Part shown: positions 12,194 to 26,400 of the stretch, in pieces | Position numbering within the stretch: position 1 is the stretch's first letter | Layout: the number at the start of each line of letters is the position of its first letter | Program-made: the position numbers and the translations under genes | NCBI RefSeq assembly: GCF_963676685.1 | Contig: NC_092349.1 | Location: 42,423,426-42,487,425 of the forward strand | Origin: Mytilus edulis | Taxonomy: Eukaryota; Mollusca; Bivalvia; Mytilida; Mytilidae | DNA: 64,000 bases | Reading direction: 5' to 3' | Notes under the pieces: generated by a model | The model's input: the letters and a program-made list of their open reading frames with translations, nothing else | What the model was told of the DNA's origin: nothing | Database searches by the model: none

Positions 12194-12480
12194 CTATAAA
12201 TCACATCAAAACAGTATAAATAAATATATATAATTTAAGTATAAAATCTGATAAGATTTCAAGATATGAAACTAATGCACGGAATGTAACAGTACACTAC
12301 AATCTTGCATATAAGCAAAAAATAAAATGAGTTTGATCATTTTGATATACATTGCTCATTATCTCCATTGATTTGAAACAGCAGATATATTTGCATATTG
12401 TTCTTCCGAGGGGATTTTCACACCATACTTTAACATGAGGCTGTCATAGTAGATTTTATTATTGGTTGTGTTATAAAGAA

Positions 12481-12795
12481 ATAGCTGTGGTGTAGTGGTT
12501 AGTGCATAAAGGTTCCTGGTTTTATTCCCGTTTGGGATAAAAATTTTAGGAACTCAATTTTCGGCCATCCTTGACACCATCTGCAAGTATGGTCTTGAGG
12601 AAACGATGATAGTCCGTCGGAAGGGGACGATAAATGGCTGACCCGTGTTAAAAGAAAGCCATATCTCTTGCACTTTAAAGACACCCTTGTAGATTTCGAA
12701 AAAGAGTAGACTAATGCCGCTACAAGGCAGCACTCGCACCCGAAAAGTGGAAAGGGATTAATATAAGTTGCAAAACTTGTTTCCCAATCCACTAT
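12481..12795 (+). mobile_element. tRNA-derived SINE
   Basis: The head resembles a tRNA gene: TGGTGTAGTGGTTAGTGC looks like an A box, and GGTTCCTGGTTTTATTCCC about 30 nt later looks like a B box. A conserved-looking body follows ('gtagatttcgaaaaagagta', 'ctacaaggcagcactcgcac', 'ttgcaaaacttgtttcccaa'). The RNA polymerase III promoter is eroded, so this is probably an inactive copy. The subfamily was not determined. ORFs on the minus strand here are chance. Confidence 0.75.
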
Positions 12796-13619
12796 AAATA
12801 GATATGTTTAAACTAAACTAAGGTAAATAACGTTCGAAACTGCTATTTTCAAATCACATGGTACATGTATTATGAAAATTCTAGTACATTTATAACATTA
12901 AATTTGGTGAATTTTCTGCTGATGATCATATTTGTGTCATAGCTTATTAGACAAAATGTAAACATATATATTCCCTTTAGTCTAATAGCATTCTTGTGTT
13001 AAATAATTGAATGAGTCGACTCAATTCTTAAAATTCTAAAGATGTAAATAGACATCAGATAATTTTTTGTTGAACATTGACTATACAGCAGGTTTAGAAT
13101 ATTATGGGCATGATGAGATATATCCAAAACTTCAATATTTGCAAACTTAATTTGTTAGATAAAATGAAAATGGTGTTACAACATTAATAATACATTTAGT
13201 ATATAAATATCACAGTCAGAAAATGTAAAAATAATAACAAAGATATGAATGAGACAATATTTATAATAAATATTGATCAGCAGTGACCTTGAACATAGAA
13301 CAAATATGACACAGCTCAAATACATGCAATTAGCAACAACTATTGGAACTATTTTATTATTTTTTTTAACCAAGCATGATTTTCAAATTGTTATTTCAAT
13401 AATGTCCATTGATAATGTATATTATTTTTACAACAAAGACCTCAGTTGCCAAGTTATCTTACGTAGTTGGCTTACATCCATGGCTATTTTCACAAAAAAA
13501 AGTCTTTTCTGTCACAAATAATTCAGGGTTACATTTAGCAGATTTTACTTGCAATGTTGTTTTGCGTAAAGATCTGCTGCCTTTTTAGAAAATGGCAGTC
13601 TGCATCTACAGTAGCAGTG

Positions 13620-13735
13620 GAATAACCAAGGGGTGGAGTTCTAGGGGTTGGACCCCCTTTTTTTTGACGATCAATGCAATTGAATGGGGAAATATTGTTG
13701 GAACCCCAGTTTCTCCCAGGTTGTACTTTTCAGGA
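13620..13735. mobile_element. partial, diverged copy of the 706-849 MITE
   Basis: Shares 'ggggttggaccccc', 'gacgatcaatgcaattgaat' and 'gttggaacccc' in the same order as the copy at 706-849. The outer TIRs are lost. Confidence 0.6.
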
Positions 13736-14406
13736 CACATGTGGTAACTCCCATCTACACTTGATACCTAGATATTATCCAGTATTTGATTCAAATTTAT
13801 TGTGTAATCTTCCCTGCAATTGTAAACATAATCCACTATTTGCAAGTAAAATGTCTATTCAACTATGCCTTATCTGTCAGATCTAGATAACTGTATAAGA
13901 TAACTGGTCAATACAAAATAAAAAATACAAAGCAATGTATAACAGTATCTTTAACACAATCAGAGAGGGCAACTGTATAAAAATACTACTTTTCGTTGTT
14001 TGTAAATCCTTTTATATTCTTTCAGACATTGATTTTTATGATGGTAGATTTTCTATGTCTCAATAGTTACAGCTTATTGCAGTATTGATTATATCTTAAA
14101 AGCAGTGTTTCCAATCAAATCAAAAGCATAAAAAATATCATACCATTATACACAATCAAATATGTATCCAGAGGTAAAATAGAGATGCTAAAATGAGAGA
14201 GATCTCTTATGTCCATATATCATTATCATGATGAAATGGTAAAGTTTTCACTAGTAATAATACATCTACAAAGGTTAAGTAATTGCCGTTTCCCATTTCT
14301 ACTGATAATTGTGAAATTACATTAGTTATTCTTTAATACACAGTTCCTACAGTTATGAAATGTTTATACAAGTTAAATAATTCCCATCTCTAATTGTTGA
14401 GGAATG

Positions 14407-17400
14407 TCAGTAATTCTGTAGTTCCTTGATGTTATGATAGAGTTCTAGACACTGTGGATTAGCCAAAGCTCCTTTCTGTACAACCTCCTCACCCATTATA
14501 GCCTTCCTTACTGCTGCCTCAACCTTCTTACTATTAATAGTGTACTGTAATATACAAATAAATACTTATCAACACTTTAATAAACATGTAAATATTTATG
14601 TGCATACAATAAATAGGTCAGTACTCTGGATTCATTAATATTTGTTGGATACTAATTTTTCATGGATTTTGTGGAACCACGAAACTTAAATGTCCAAGAA
14701 ATACAAGTTTTCTAAAGGAATGCATGAAGACTTCGCCAAAACCATGAATTTAAACATGTTAAATATCCATGAATATGCAAGTTTTCCACAATCCACGAAA
14801 ATTGGTACCATTGAAAATAAAATTAATCCCCAGTATTATAAAACAAGTGGTACAGTGTTCTATAGTTGCTTTAACATCCAAATCTTTTAGATTCTAATCA
14901 ATAGTTGTCTCATTGGCAATTCAATCATACCACTTAAGGAATAACAGTGCTGTAGTTGAAGAGTTGTCACCATCAATAGTAGATTTGACGGTCGCAAATG
15001 CAGTTTTACTGGGGACGCGTAGCGGAGACAGTAAAACGAAGATTTGTGACCGTCAAATTAAAATTGACGGTGGCAACTCTTCAACTACAGTACTGTTATT
15101 CCGATTCTAATGCATTTCAAAAAGAAATAATATGATAAAACTTGGAAAAATGTCTAAATTAATTTGACAAATAAAAAGAAATCCGTGAAAAACTTCATGA
15201 ATGATTTTGGTGCAAAGACGTCATGGGTAAACGTGACGTCATACAAATGAAAACTTGCAAACTGGAGGTTATTACGTTATCTGTACGCTTCAAATTTGGA
15301 TAAAATAACATTAAAACGGCGAATTTGAGGTAGGTGTTGTTTTATTTTCGATTATATAGTAGTAATCGAACATTTATTATTTCAATCATTTCAAAATGGT
15401 TGTTCCGCCTTAGTTATGCCTGGTCAACTGTGGATTTGACGGCAACTTTTAGCCAATGAAAAAAATTGTTACATACAAATTGCATTAGAAACTAAAAAAG
15501 AAGAAAAAAATGGAGGGTCCGTGTGCTTGTTTTCGAGATATAAGCCATTGAAAATTTGGCGGGAATTAATTCTCTCTAGATTTTTCATACATTTAACATT
15601 GGCACCTTTTTTGTTTTAAAAACTATGAAAAAATAACAAGGATTTTATAAGATTTTGAAATATGGCTTTTTAAACTTAATGTTATAAAATAATGAAAAGA
15701 AAAATAGGGGTTAGAAGGCAATTTATTTTTAATGGCAATACATGGATAAAACCAGAGGATTCCGAAAATCTGACTCAAATTGATACAAGAGGCTGTCACA
15801 ACGACAGCAAACCGGATTTATTTACATTTATTTGTGTCCTGGCAATATCACAAGAACTATTACTGATGAATGGTGAAAGTGAAAATCATCAATATCAAAT
15901 TTGACCTCTATTTTGTCATCAGTATCAACATTTTGAAATAATAATATTTGAAAAGCTTAGATTGAATGGTTCATGAGTAAATGCAACAACGTGAATGGAA
16001 ACGCCATTTTACGATCTTTCAAGAACCATAACTCCTGAACAGTAAAAGTCAAAATCGTCATTATGGAACTTGACCTCTATTTTGTCATCAGTAACAATAT
16101 ATTAAAATTTCAAAAACTTTGGTTGAATGGTTCATGAGAAAATGCACGGACACGACGGGAAACACCATTTTTCAATCTTTCAAGAACCATAACTCCTGAA
16201 CGGTAAAAGTCAAAATCGTCATTATTGAACTTGACCTCCATTTTGTCATCAGTAACAGCATATCAAAATTTCGGAAGCTTTGGTAGAACAGTTCATGCAT
16301 AAATGCACGGACACGACTGGAAACTCCATTTTTCAATCTTTCAAGAACCATAACTCCTGAACGGTAAAAGTCAAAATCGTCATTATTAAACTTGACCTCC
16401 ATTCTGTCATCAGTAACAACATATTAAAATTTGGGAAGCTTTGGTAGAACAGTTCATGAGTAAATGCACGGACACGACTGAAAACTCCATTTTTCAATCT
16501 TTCAAGAACCATAACTCCTGAACGGTAAAAGTCAAAATTGCCATTATTGAACTTGACCTCCGTATAGTTGTCAGTAATAACATATTAAAATTTTAAAAGC
16601 TTTGGTTGAACGGTTCATGAGTTAATGCACGGACAACATTTGATTGCCGCCTTTCAAGAACCATAACTCCTGAACGGTAAAAGTCAAAATCGTCATTATT
16701 GAACTTGACCTTCGTATAGTTGTCAGTAATAACATATTAAAATTTTAAAAGCTTTGGTTGAACGGTTCATGAGTTAATGCAGGGACAACATTTGATTGCC
16801 GCCCGCCCGCCCGCCCGCCCGACCGCCCGACCGCCCACCGTACATCCCCAAATCAATAACCGACATTTTTGTCACAAAAATCCGGTTAAAAATAGAGTAG
16901 CAAACATCCTTAAAGTTAGGAATTATATTTGTAGTAAGCTTTCAGTACAATTACTGCATAGCAAAGACAACTGATTGCTCAATGTATCAAAAATATTTGA
17001 AAATGATCAAGAAAATGATTTACGAACTGCAGCATCTAAAAATTGAGGATGCCCTAAGAATTCAATGTGCCAAAAATATAAAATAGAAATAGTATCTCCT
17101 TCTTTCAGCCAGAAGGTTTTCAGGTTTGAAACAGTCTAACTTATCCCTATTTCTTAAAAAAAGAGGACATTGTTCTGTCAAAAGAAGATTTTGGGTAAAA
17201 CAAACAAGTGTAACTGTGAGCTACTGCTCACTGATGATACCCCCGCCGCAAGTGGATAATGTCAATAGTGTAAAAATATGTAAGTGTTCGGTAAACAGGA
17301 AGTTGTCAAGTGATGAATCTGAAAACACATCACACGGTATAGCTGACTTATATAAACCCTGAAACCAAATTTTAGAAATCCTGGCATTGTAGTTCCTGAG

Positions 17401-20400
17401 AAAAATGCGAAGAAAATTTTCAACTTGGCCATCATGTGTAAAATGATACAAGTGTTCGGTTAACAGGAAGTTGTCGAGGGATGAATCTGAAAATGCATCA
17501 CACGGTATAGCTGACTTATATAAGCCCTGAAACCAAATTTCAGAAATCCAGGCATTGTAGTTCCTAAAAAAAATGCGACGAAAATATTCATGGAACAGAC
17601 GGACTGACGGCTGGACAAACAGAGGTAAAAAAGCATACCCCCTTTTTAAAGCGGGGTAAATTCAAAGCGGGGGTATAATTGAAGATATAAGTATAGGTTA
17701 ATAGTTTGGTTCACATAAATAAATCTTACTGGAATATCATCAATAGGTAATACTACAGTTGGTACATATCTGACACTTAATTCATTTCTGATACAAGTCT
17801 TAATTCTGGTAACCAGTTCACCGGAGAAATTGCTTCCTGTGGCCATCTTGACAAACAGAACAACCCTCTCTTCAGAGTTATCCTTCTTCCTTTGTGCTAC
17901 ACAAACACTGTCCTGGATTTCTTTAAAGGATTCAACTGCAAAATAAAAATATGATCCCAATAATATAGTGAACTGCCTAGAATATTTAATATTAGTATCA
18001 TATAAAATTGAGAATGGAAATGGGGAATGTGTCATACCAATGTAGTAATGCCTTTAACTAGTAGATCTACAGTTTGTAATGCAAGTATCATTCTTAGTAC
18101 AAACCAGAACTTACATAACCTCGCAAATGCTTTAGAAAAAATTCAGTGTAGAGCATGTGAAAAATGTAATATAACATATTCTATAGTTTCTTTTTTAACA
18201 AGTTAATAAATCTGTAAACATAAGGAAATATATTTCAATGGAATGCATTTTTTAAGCCATCATTGCATGCTTAAAATAAACTTCCCACCCAAAAAAACAT
18301 TCCACTGTTGAAAATTTACCTGCACCCCTATAGAGTATTACTAGCTCTGAAGTCAGCACTTTTGTATAATCATGAAACAGCATTGGTATATTCATCTTTT
18401 CTTCTACAGTTTATGAAATGAAATGTTGAATTTAACAGAGGTTTTCACCCCAAGCCATAGATTGCCGTTGTCAATTTTTTGCCATCTTTTCACCCAGTTT
18501 TCAGTTTTTAAAGCTCTACTTTGAACATGTCCTACTTTGTATTTGACTTGGTCTTTCAATTGTTTTGATGAGAACACCTTTGATGAGTCTTATGTAGATG
18601 AATTCACATTAGGCATACCAAATTATAAACCAGATATCTTTGATGATTTTTGTTCCCCAACTCTGTTATATTACTTGAAGTCATTTTCTGCATCTAAATC
18701 ATGTGACAAAATGGCTACTCCTACTTTTTACATTGGGAAAACATTGTTTTGTAAAATGAAATAGTAAAGGACAGTGTCCAACAAAAACCTTCCCTTATCT
18801 TTAGCCAGCAAGGTTATAATACATGTAGATGTTTTTTTACCTGAATTTTCGTGGGGGCGTGGACAAATTGCCAGTGGGAACTATACAAGCCCGATTATGG
18901 TACTATAGTTTAAGGACAAGAATTGCTGTGACATGCATGTCCACAGAATGTAAATTATTCAAACTGTTAACTTATTATAGACTTACTAACCTACATTGTA
19001 GATTTCAGCACTACCAAACCTAACACCGTTAGGATTCAATACACCATCACTGAAATAGATGTTGATAATGATGGTCATCTGATCATTAATACTTATAAAA
19101 GCATAAAAAGTGAAGGGGCTTATTATCATCAGACTCTTAAACAAAAAAGAAAGTAAAAAAAATGCTATCCCCATTGAGGCACTCCTTTAGTACTACAATG
19201 TTCCTGTTCAATTCATAAAACTTGACTTTTCCAAAAATAACAATTGATCAGTTTTTTATTAATATTTGTTCATTATTTGTTTATAATAGCAGATCTCAGT
19301 TTCTTACAAAACAAGTAATACTCTAGTCATAATTTGTTAAAATGGGCAAGGAATTGTTTGACATAAGTACTATGACTGGTGTCACTAGTGGAGCAACAAC
19401 TGATTCCAAATACAGATGATCCTCAACAAGCAATGTTATTAAAGAGTTTGTGCTATTCAATATTTAGTTTATTCTGTGTATTGTTTTGAGGACTGAAATT
19501 CATCTTTTCTTATAGTTTCTTTTTGCAATAAAATACATTGGATTACTTAAGTGGTATTATCATTTCGAATGCACATGTATGACTTTGGTGCAAATTGAAA
19601 ATATACATATCAATTTTGCCATTAGTAGTTTACCATTTTAAAAGAGATATAATCTGTCAATTATCATATTTCTTACCTTCTTCCTAACATAACAATACCA
19701 CCCGTCTGACTATTGATACAACAATGGTCTCCATGTGCCCAGACACCTGCAATTAATAAACAAATAACATAAAATTTAAACATTGAAAATTATCTTTTTA
19801 AATTTTCTCAATTATCTAATACAAATCATGGACTTGATTTTTTCATCATTTTCAGCCTTTTCTTATTCATGCTGAGTTCACATGTAATTCGAATTCGATT
19901 TGCATTAACTAATTCGAATTAGTTTAATTCACAGTGGAAACGTTTAACGTCCTAACGTCAATTCTAATTCGAATTGGAATACGCATCAAATTCGCTTTAC
20001 TGTCCTAATGACGACCAATTTTAATTCGGATTAACAAAAACGTGTTTCTAATGCGAATTAGTTAATTCGATTAGCCAATTCGAATTAAAAAAAGAAGAGT
20101 GTGTGAAAGAGGCATCAATTTTCAATTAAATTTCCATACACATCTGGTTAATGTTACTCATATACATTGTTGCATGCATATTTGGACCTTTTTTCTTTTA
20201 TATATAAATTTTCTAATATAGACAATAATCTTCTTCTGTAATCAAAACATTTGGTACCCAAAAATGATGATATTCTATAATTTTATTTATATTATATCAA
20301 GTTTAATACCTGGAAACATTTCAAAGTAAGCCTTTTTGTACTTCTTTCCATCTGGATCATTCCAGAAAAATACAGGCATTGATGGAAATGGTTTGGTACA

Positions 20401-23400
20401 GACAAGTTCTCCTGCTTCATCAAAGACTTGTTTGCCTACAACAAATGAAAGTTGTAATATACATCTAAGCAATGCTAAGTAAATATTACAGCAAACAAAA
20501 TGAAAATAAATATTTTTATTTAATATAAAGTTTTGAGGGATTTCTATTAGGTATGTTAAGCGTATGCCTTATTGCTCAATATATATTTAGTGTTTACTTC
20601 TTATTTAACAACTTAATCTATAGAACAAAACACTAAGAACCAAAAAAGACTTTAGTTAACAAACAAAAAAACAACCAAAAAAGTCATGAAACTTTTTAAT
20701 ATTTCTGCTTTCTATGGGAGCATTAAAAACAAACAACTGAAAATTAATTACTCTTTGAATTGAACATTAACCAATGAGCTACCATTTCAAAATCTTGCAT
20801 GTTCCTCGAGGAAGGAAAAAGACTAATTCTTGAAGAATGAATTGATATATTTACCTTCTTCATCCCTCGTTTCTATGGCACAGCCCAAATTAGGACCCTG
20901 GATCTCTCCTTTATATACTGGTACAGTCCAATTCTGACCCATAAAACAGGCTATTATATCTGTTCCACCTATAAAAAAAAGAGAAAAGATATAAGTATTC
21001 ACTTATACAAAATGTATGATGATGTACAGCATAATTCTCATTTAAACACATGTTAAGGTGGTATAATAACACTACAGGGATAACTCTTTAAAATCAGCTG
21101 AACATTTTAATCAGGTTCTTTTGTTAAGAAAATATGAAACTTATCAATTTATAAAAATTAGTCGTTTGTCAAACTGCTATAGTATCCAACCAAATTTTTC
21201 TGATAATGTGTCTGGTTCAAGTTTTTTGAAATTTTAATATTTTTGTCAAAGGGGCAAAGTAAATATTTTGTTAAAATTTAATGAAAATTAGACAAGCCAA
21301 ATTAATCTTAGTCAAGGTGTTTGGTACCACCTTTATGTAAATGTCTATTTCAAAATATATCTTCAGTAAAATCTCTCTTTTTATACTTAAAAAAAAAGAC
21401 AATTTTTACAGAAATTGTCAATTGTTTGATCTTTCTTAAAGTTTATCATCAGTACAGCTTCCTTCACTAATAAAAGCTGACCACAAAGAAATAGCAATAT
21501 ACCAGCAATAGACATGTTGAAATTGGTGTTAAGGATGTTTGCTACTCTTGTTTTTGACTTTTTGTCAGATATTCGGAATCCTCTAGTTTTATCCATGTAT
21601 TGTCATTAATTAATTTGCCCACTGACCCCTACTTTTCTTTACAGAATCTTATTACACATAGTTTAACAAGAGTGCACACGCTGAAATGTCTCGCCTTCTA
21701 TACTAATCATTGATATTATGTTGATAGTCCTAAGTATAAAGCTAAGCTTTATTACAACTGTCACATAAACTTAACATTAACAAGATAACTAAACAAAGAC
21801 CAATGAACCTTGAAAAAGAGGTCCAGGTCAGATGAACCATGCCAGGCAGACAGGTACAGCTAACAATGCTTCTATACAACATATATAGTTGACACATTAC
21901 TTATAGTTTAAGAAAAATAGACCAAAACACAAAAACTTAACACTGTGCAATGAACCGTGAAAATGAGGTCACGGTTAAATAAAACCTGCTCGACTGACAT
22001 AAAGATCATAAAATATTTCCATACACCAAATATAGTTGACCTATGGCATATAGCATTAGATAAAAAGACCAAAACTCAAAAACTTAACTTTGACCACTGA
22101 ACCATGAAAATGGGGTCAAGGTCACATAACATCTGCCCGCTAGACATGTACACTTAACAATCATTCCATACAACAAATATAGTAGACCTATTGCATATGG
22201 TATGAGAAAAACAGACCAAAACACAAAAATTTAACTATAACCACTGAACCATGAAAATGAGGTCAAGGTCAGATGACACCTGCCAGTTGGACATGTACAC
22301 CTTACAGTCCTTCCATACACCTAATATACTAGCCCTATTGCTTATAGTATCTGAGATATGGACTTGACCACCAAAACTTAACCTTGTTCACTGATCCATG
22401 AAATAAGGTTGAGGTCAAGTGAAAACTGTCTGACAGACACGAGGACCTTGCAAGGTACGCACATATCAAATATAGTTATCCTATTACTTATAATAAGAGA
22501 GAATTCAACATTACAAAAAATTTGAACTTTTTTTTCAAGTGGTCACTGAACCATGAAAATGAGGTCAAGGACATCGGACATGTGACTGACGGAAACTTCG
22601 TAACATGAAGCATCTATATACAAAGTATGAAGCACACAGGTCTTCCACCTTCTAAAATATAAAGCTTTTAAGAAGTGAGCTAACGCCACTGCCGTAGCCG
22701 CCGGATCACTATCCCTATGTCGAGCTTTCTGCAACAAAAGTTGCAGGCTCGACAAAAAGCCATATTTGAAAATATTATAAAATCCTTGTTATTTTTCCAA
22801 TGATTTTTTAAGGGAAAAGGTTCCAATGTTAAATGTATGAAAAGTCTATAGAGAATTATTTCCCGCCAAATTTTCAATGGTTTATATCTTGAAAACAAGC
22901 ACACAGACCCTTTATTTTTTTCTGCTTTTTTGGCTCCTTTATTTATATACTATCAATATATAACAATCTTTTAAAAAGCTTGTTATTTTGAAACAAAGTA
23001 GCAAACATCCTTAAACACCAATCAATCATATATTACAGCATTACATCTTGAAGATTAAAAGTTTATAATAAACACAATTCAATAAATTAGTAAGCAATAT
23101 GTTACCCGATATAGAAGCTAGGAGTAGATCTTTCTTTATATCTGTGTATACATAATCATATGACTGTGGTTTTAATGGAGATCCAGTAGATAATATGGCT
23201 TTCAGACTTTCCAGTTTGTGTGTTTTACCTTTAAAAAACAATGAAATCAACATGTAAGAAAAATATAATTAAAAGTGCAAATATTAATTCATTTTTGTTT
23301 CAATCAAACTCATTTCTATGTGATGTACAGTCATAGGACAAAGTCAGTTCCTCATTCAAAAAATGTCCTATCATTTTAACCAAAATAAATATTTTTCAAA

Positions 23401-26400
23401 AAAATATTACCAAGTAACTTGAGGTGTGCAATTTTTATAAAATAGATACCATAAGATGTAGAAATGTCTGAAATTTTATTGTTTATTTGGTCACAATTTT
23501 TTGTGAGGTTCATTTTCATTATCTTATGGGTTAAAAACAAAGGCAAATTTGTAAGTCAAATTTAATTTCAAATCCATTCTCTCGATTTTGGTAAAATGTA
23601 CTTTTCAATCAAGAAAGTATGTCTGTAACAGCTCATCTGGTGCTTGTGAAAATTAGTCAAGTGCTTTGATACTATAAGGTACATTATTATACAGGATACT
23701 TTATTATCATATTCACCTGGTTTTAATCCTCTATCCTCCATTACTGCTAACCATTTGGCACTTGTACCTAAAAATGTTATCCTGAAATTCAAATGTTCAA
23801 AATCTGCTTTAATATCAAAGTTCAATGGAATACATGTGACATGAGTAATGCATATTGACCTCAAGTTATTTTTTCATTCTTTGCATGTGTTATTTGTTTA
23901 CTTGACCATTGGGGTATGCCCCTATTTAAATCTTGTTTTATTCATGATATTCAAAACAGGCTAATTTCATAATTAGCATGAAAGTGCCTATGTTAAACTT
24001 TTTTTTAAAATTTTGACAATGATCATCAATGTAAAACTTTTTTCCATAAACACAACAAACATTTTCTTGGATTTCAGCGGTATTGATAAGCCAACATATT
24101 AAAAAGTTCAATGGAGAATGTATGTTTAAGCGTGACCTATAGTTGTTAATGTCTGTGTCATTTTGGTCATTTGTGGATAGATTTTTCATTGGCAATCATA
24201 CCACATCTTCTTTTTTTATATTGTATGCTAAAAATGAATATACTTGATAAATACAATGTTCCTCAATCAATAAAAATAAGTCAATCCATATAAATGTTTT
24301 ATCCCTGTTATCTAATTCACCTGACTCTATTGCTTATCCACATGATCCACATGTACATTCATGTGCGATTGTTTATTTACTCTAATTGACCATTGGTTCA
24401 AATTGGACCTTTAACTTATGTTATATTTTGATTGTAAAGTTACAACTTAAGTTGCACTAATTTCAAAAGCAGAAATTGTTTGTTTGTTTATCAAACTACA
24501 GTATATATTCATTCGAAGCTCAGTTTTCAGTGCAGCTATATGTTCGGTTAAGGAATGAATGAGAACATAATTATGTTTAGTTCAAACAATATTTTGTTGA
24601 TTTATGATTAGTCTCATATCTTCTAATTTATGTTTAACCTTCCTTTTCAACTTTTTGTGTATTTATAGATTATCGTTGATCATCTCAACGAGGTTGATTT
24701 TCTCGCTTGAGCCGGTACAGCGAAAGCAAGAAAGGCAATCGAGTTAAGATGGCCAATGATAATCTGTTTATCGCTATTTTACCTATGACGACATTGTCAA
24801 TTTCATGTCAATTTTCTTAGCAACGCCACGTGCCGCCTTAGTTTCTAGCGATAATTTTCCATCTCAAGCGAGTAGCATAATATAAAAAATTGTCACAAAA
24901 AAAGATTAAAGGAAAATGGCACATAGCGATAAAATCTAATACAAACTCTAGTTCATATGAGTTAAATGATTATCAATCATTATATAAATTTTTGAAAAAA
25001 TAATAATAACAATTACCCTATTTCATCTATCAGATCCCACAGAACTGTATCTTTTGGTACCAGTGGTGAACCATCATATAAAACAATAGCAGCTCCAACA
25101 GCCAATACTGATACCAACCAATTCCACATCATCCAACCAACCTATAATGAGGTCACAATATATAGGTTACTATGACCATCAATACATTTTTGAACTTGCA
25201 TGTAAAGTATATTAAATCAAATAAATGAAAATAAATCTTTGAATAGATGTGTGTTTTAAATGTCTTAGAGAGGTGGATGTTATATAGACAACTGGATTAC
25301 TTATCTTACAACTCCTTACTCGAAATTTAAACTCTGATTATACTGTAGAAACATTAATTTTGGTGGGGTTAAAATTTCGTGGTTTTGTCTCTATAGTAGA
25401 TTTCATGGGGATTTAATTTTGTGGTTTCCAATAAATGCAAGTGATATTATGTGTAGGTTAAATTTTTGTGGGTTTTTTAATTTTGTGGATATTTTCTTTC
25501 AACGAAATAAATGAATCCTCCACGAAAATTTCTTCTTTTACAGTAATTTAAAAAAAAAAAATATAATATCTTTGGAGTTTGCTACTACCCAAGTTTTAGA
25601 TTACAGTATTTTCTGTCTTTATCATATGATGCTTTCTTCATGTCAGATTAGAAGTGTTCAAGTCCTTGTCTTCTATCTGTTGTTTTACATAGTATCATAA
25701 GCAATCTTATAGCTTTTTCTATGGAATGATAAATCACATAAAACACGTTTTGTGCATAGTTATTGTTCTAGAACTTGCATAAAATGAAACCAAATTCATA
25801 TATATTTGGTATTATGAATTTCAAAAATAATTTTGTACTTACAGTTGTATAATATAACATAATATCATCTCTATCCATATCACTTTGTATAACATGCTCC
25901 TCCATGTGTTTAAGTAATGTCCCCTAGAAAATATAATGTCTGTTTTACCAATTAAAATGAACAAGATTGAATAAATAGTAGCTGCTAATGAGATAACATA
26001 AATAAGAACTTCAGCTAGCATCCCAACATTATAGGTTTACTGGTGGTTGTTAACATATACAGAGGTTTATGATCTATGCATTTTCAAGAAGGTATCAAAC
26101 ATGTAAATATGAATTACAGTACACCTCCTTAAATAATAATAATTTTGAATCATATACTGAAGAGCAATAAAAATGTGCCACTACTGTTTATTTCTTTGAT
26201 GTGTCTATAATACACTTACCCCAACAGAGTGAACCATACATTTAGGAGCACCAGTTGTTCCTGAGGAGTACATGATAAACAGGGGATGATTAAATGGAAC
26301 TTGCTCAAATTTTAATTCTGTTACTTCATCCGAGTTTGGTAAAAAATCTTTTAAAGCACATCTAAATTTAAAGAAAACATGCATTATCAAACAATAACTG

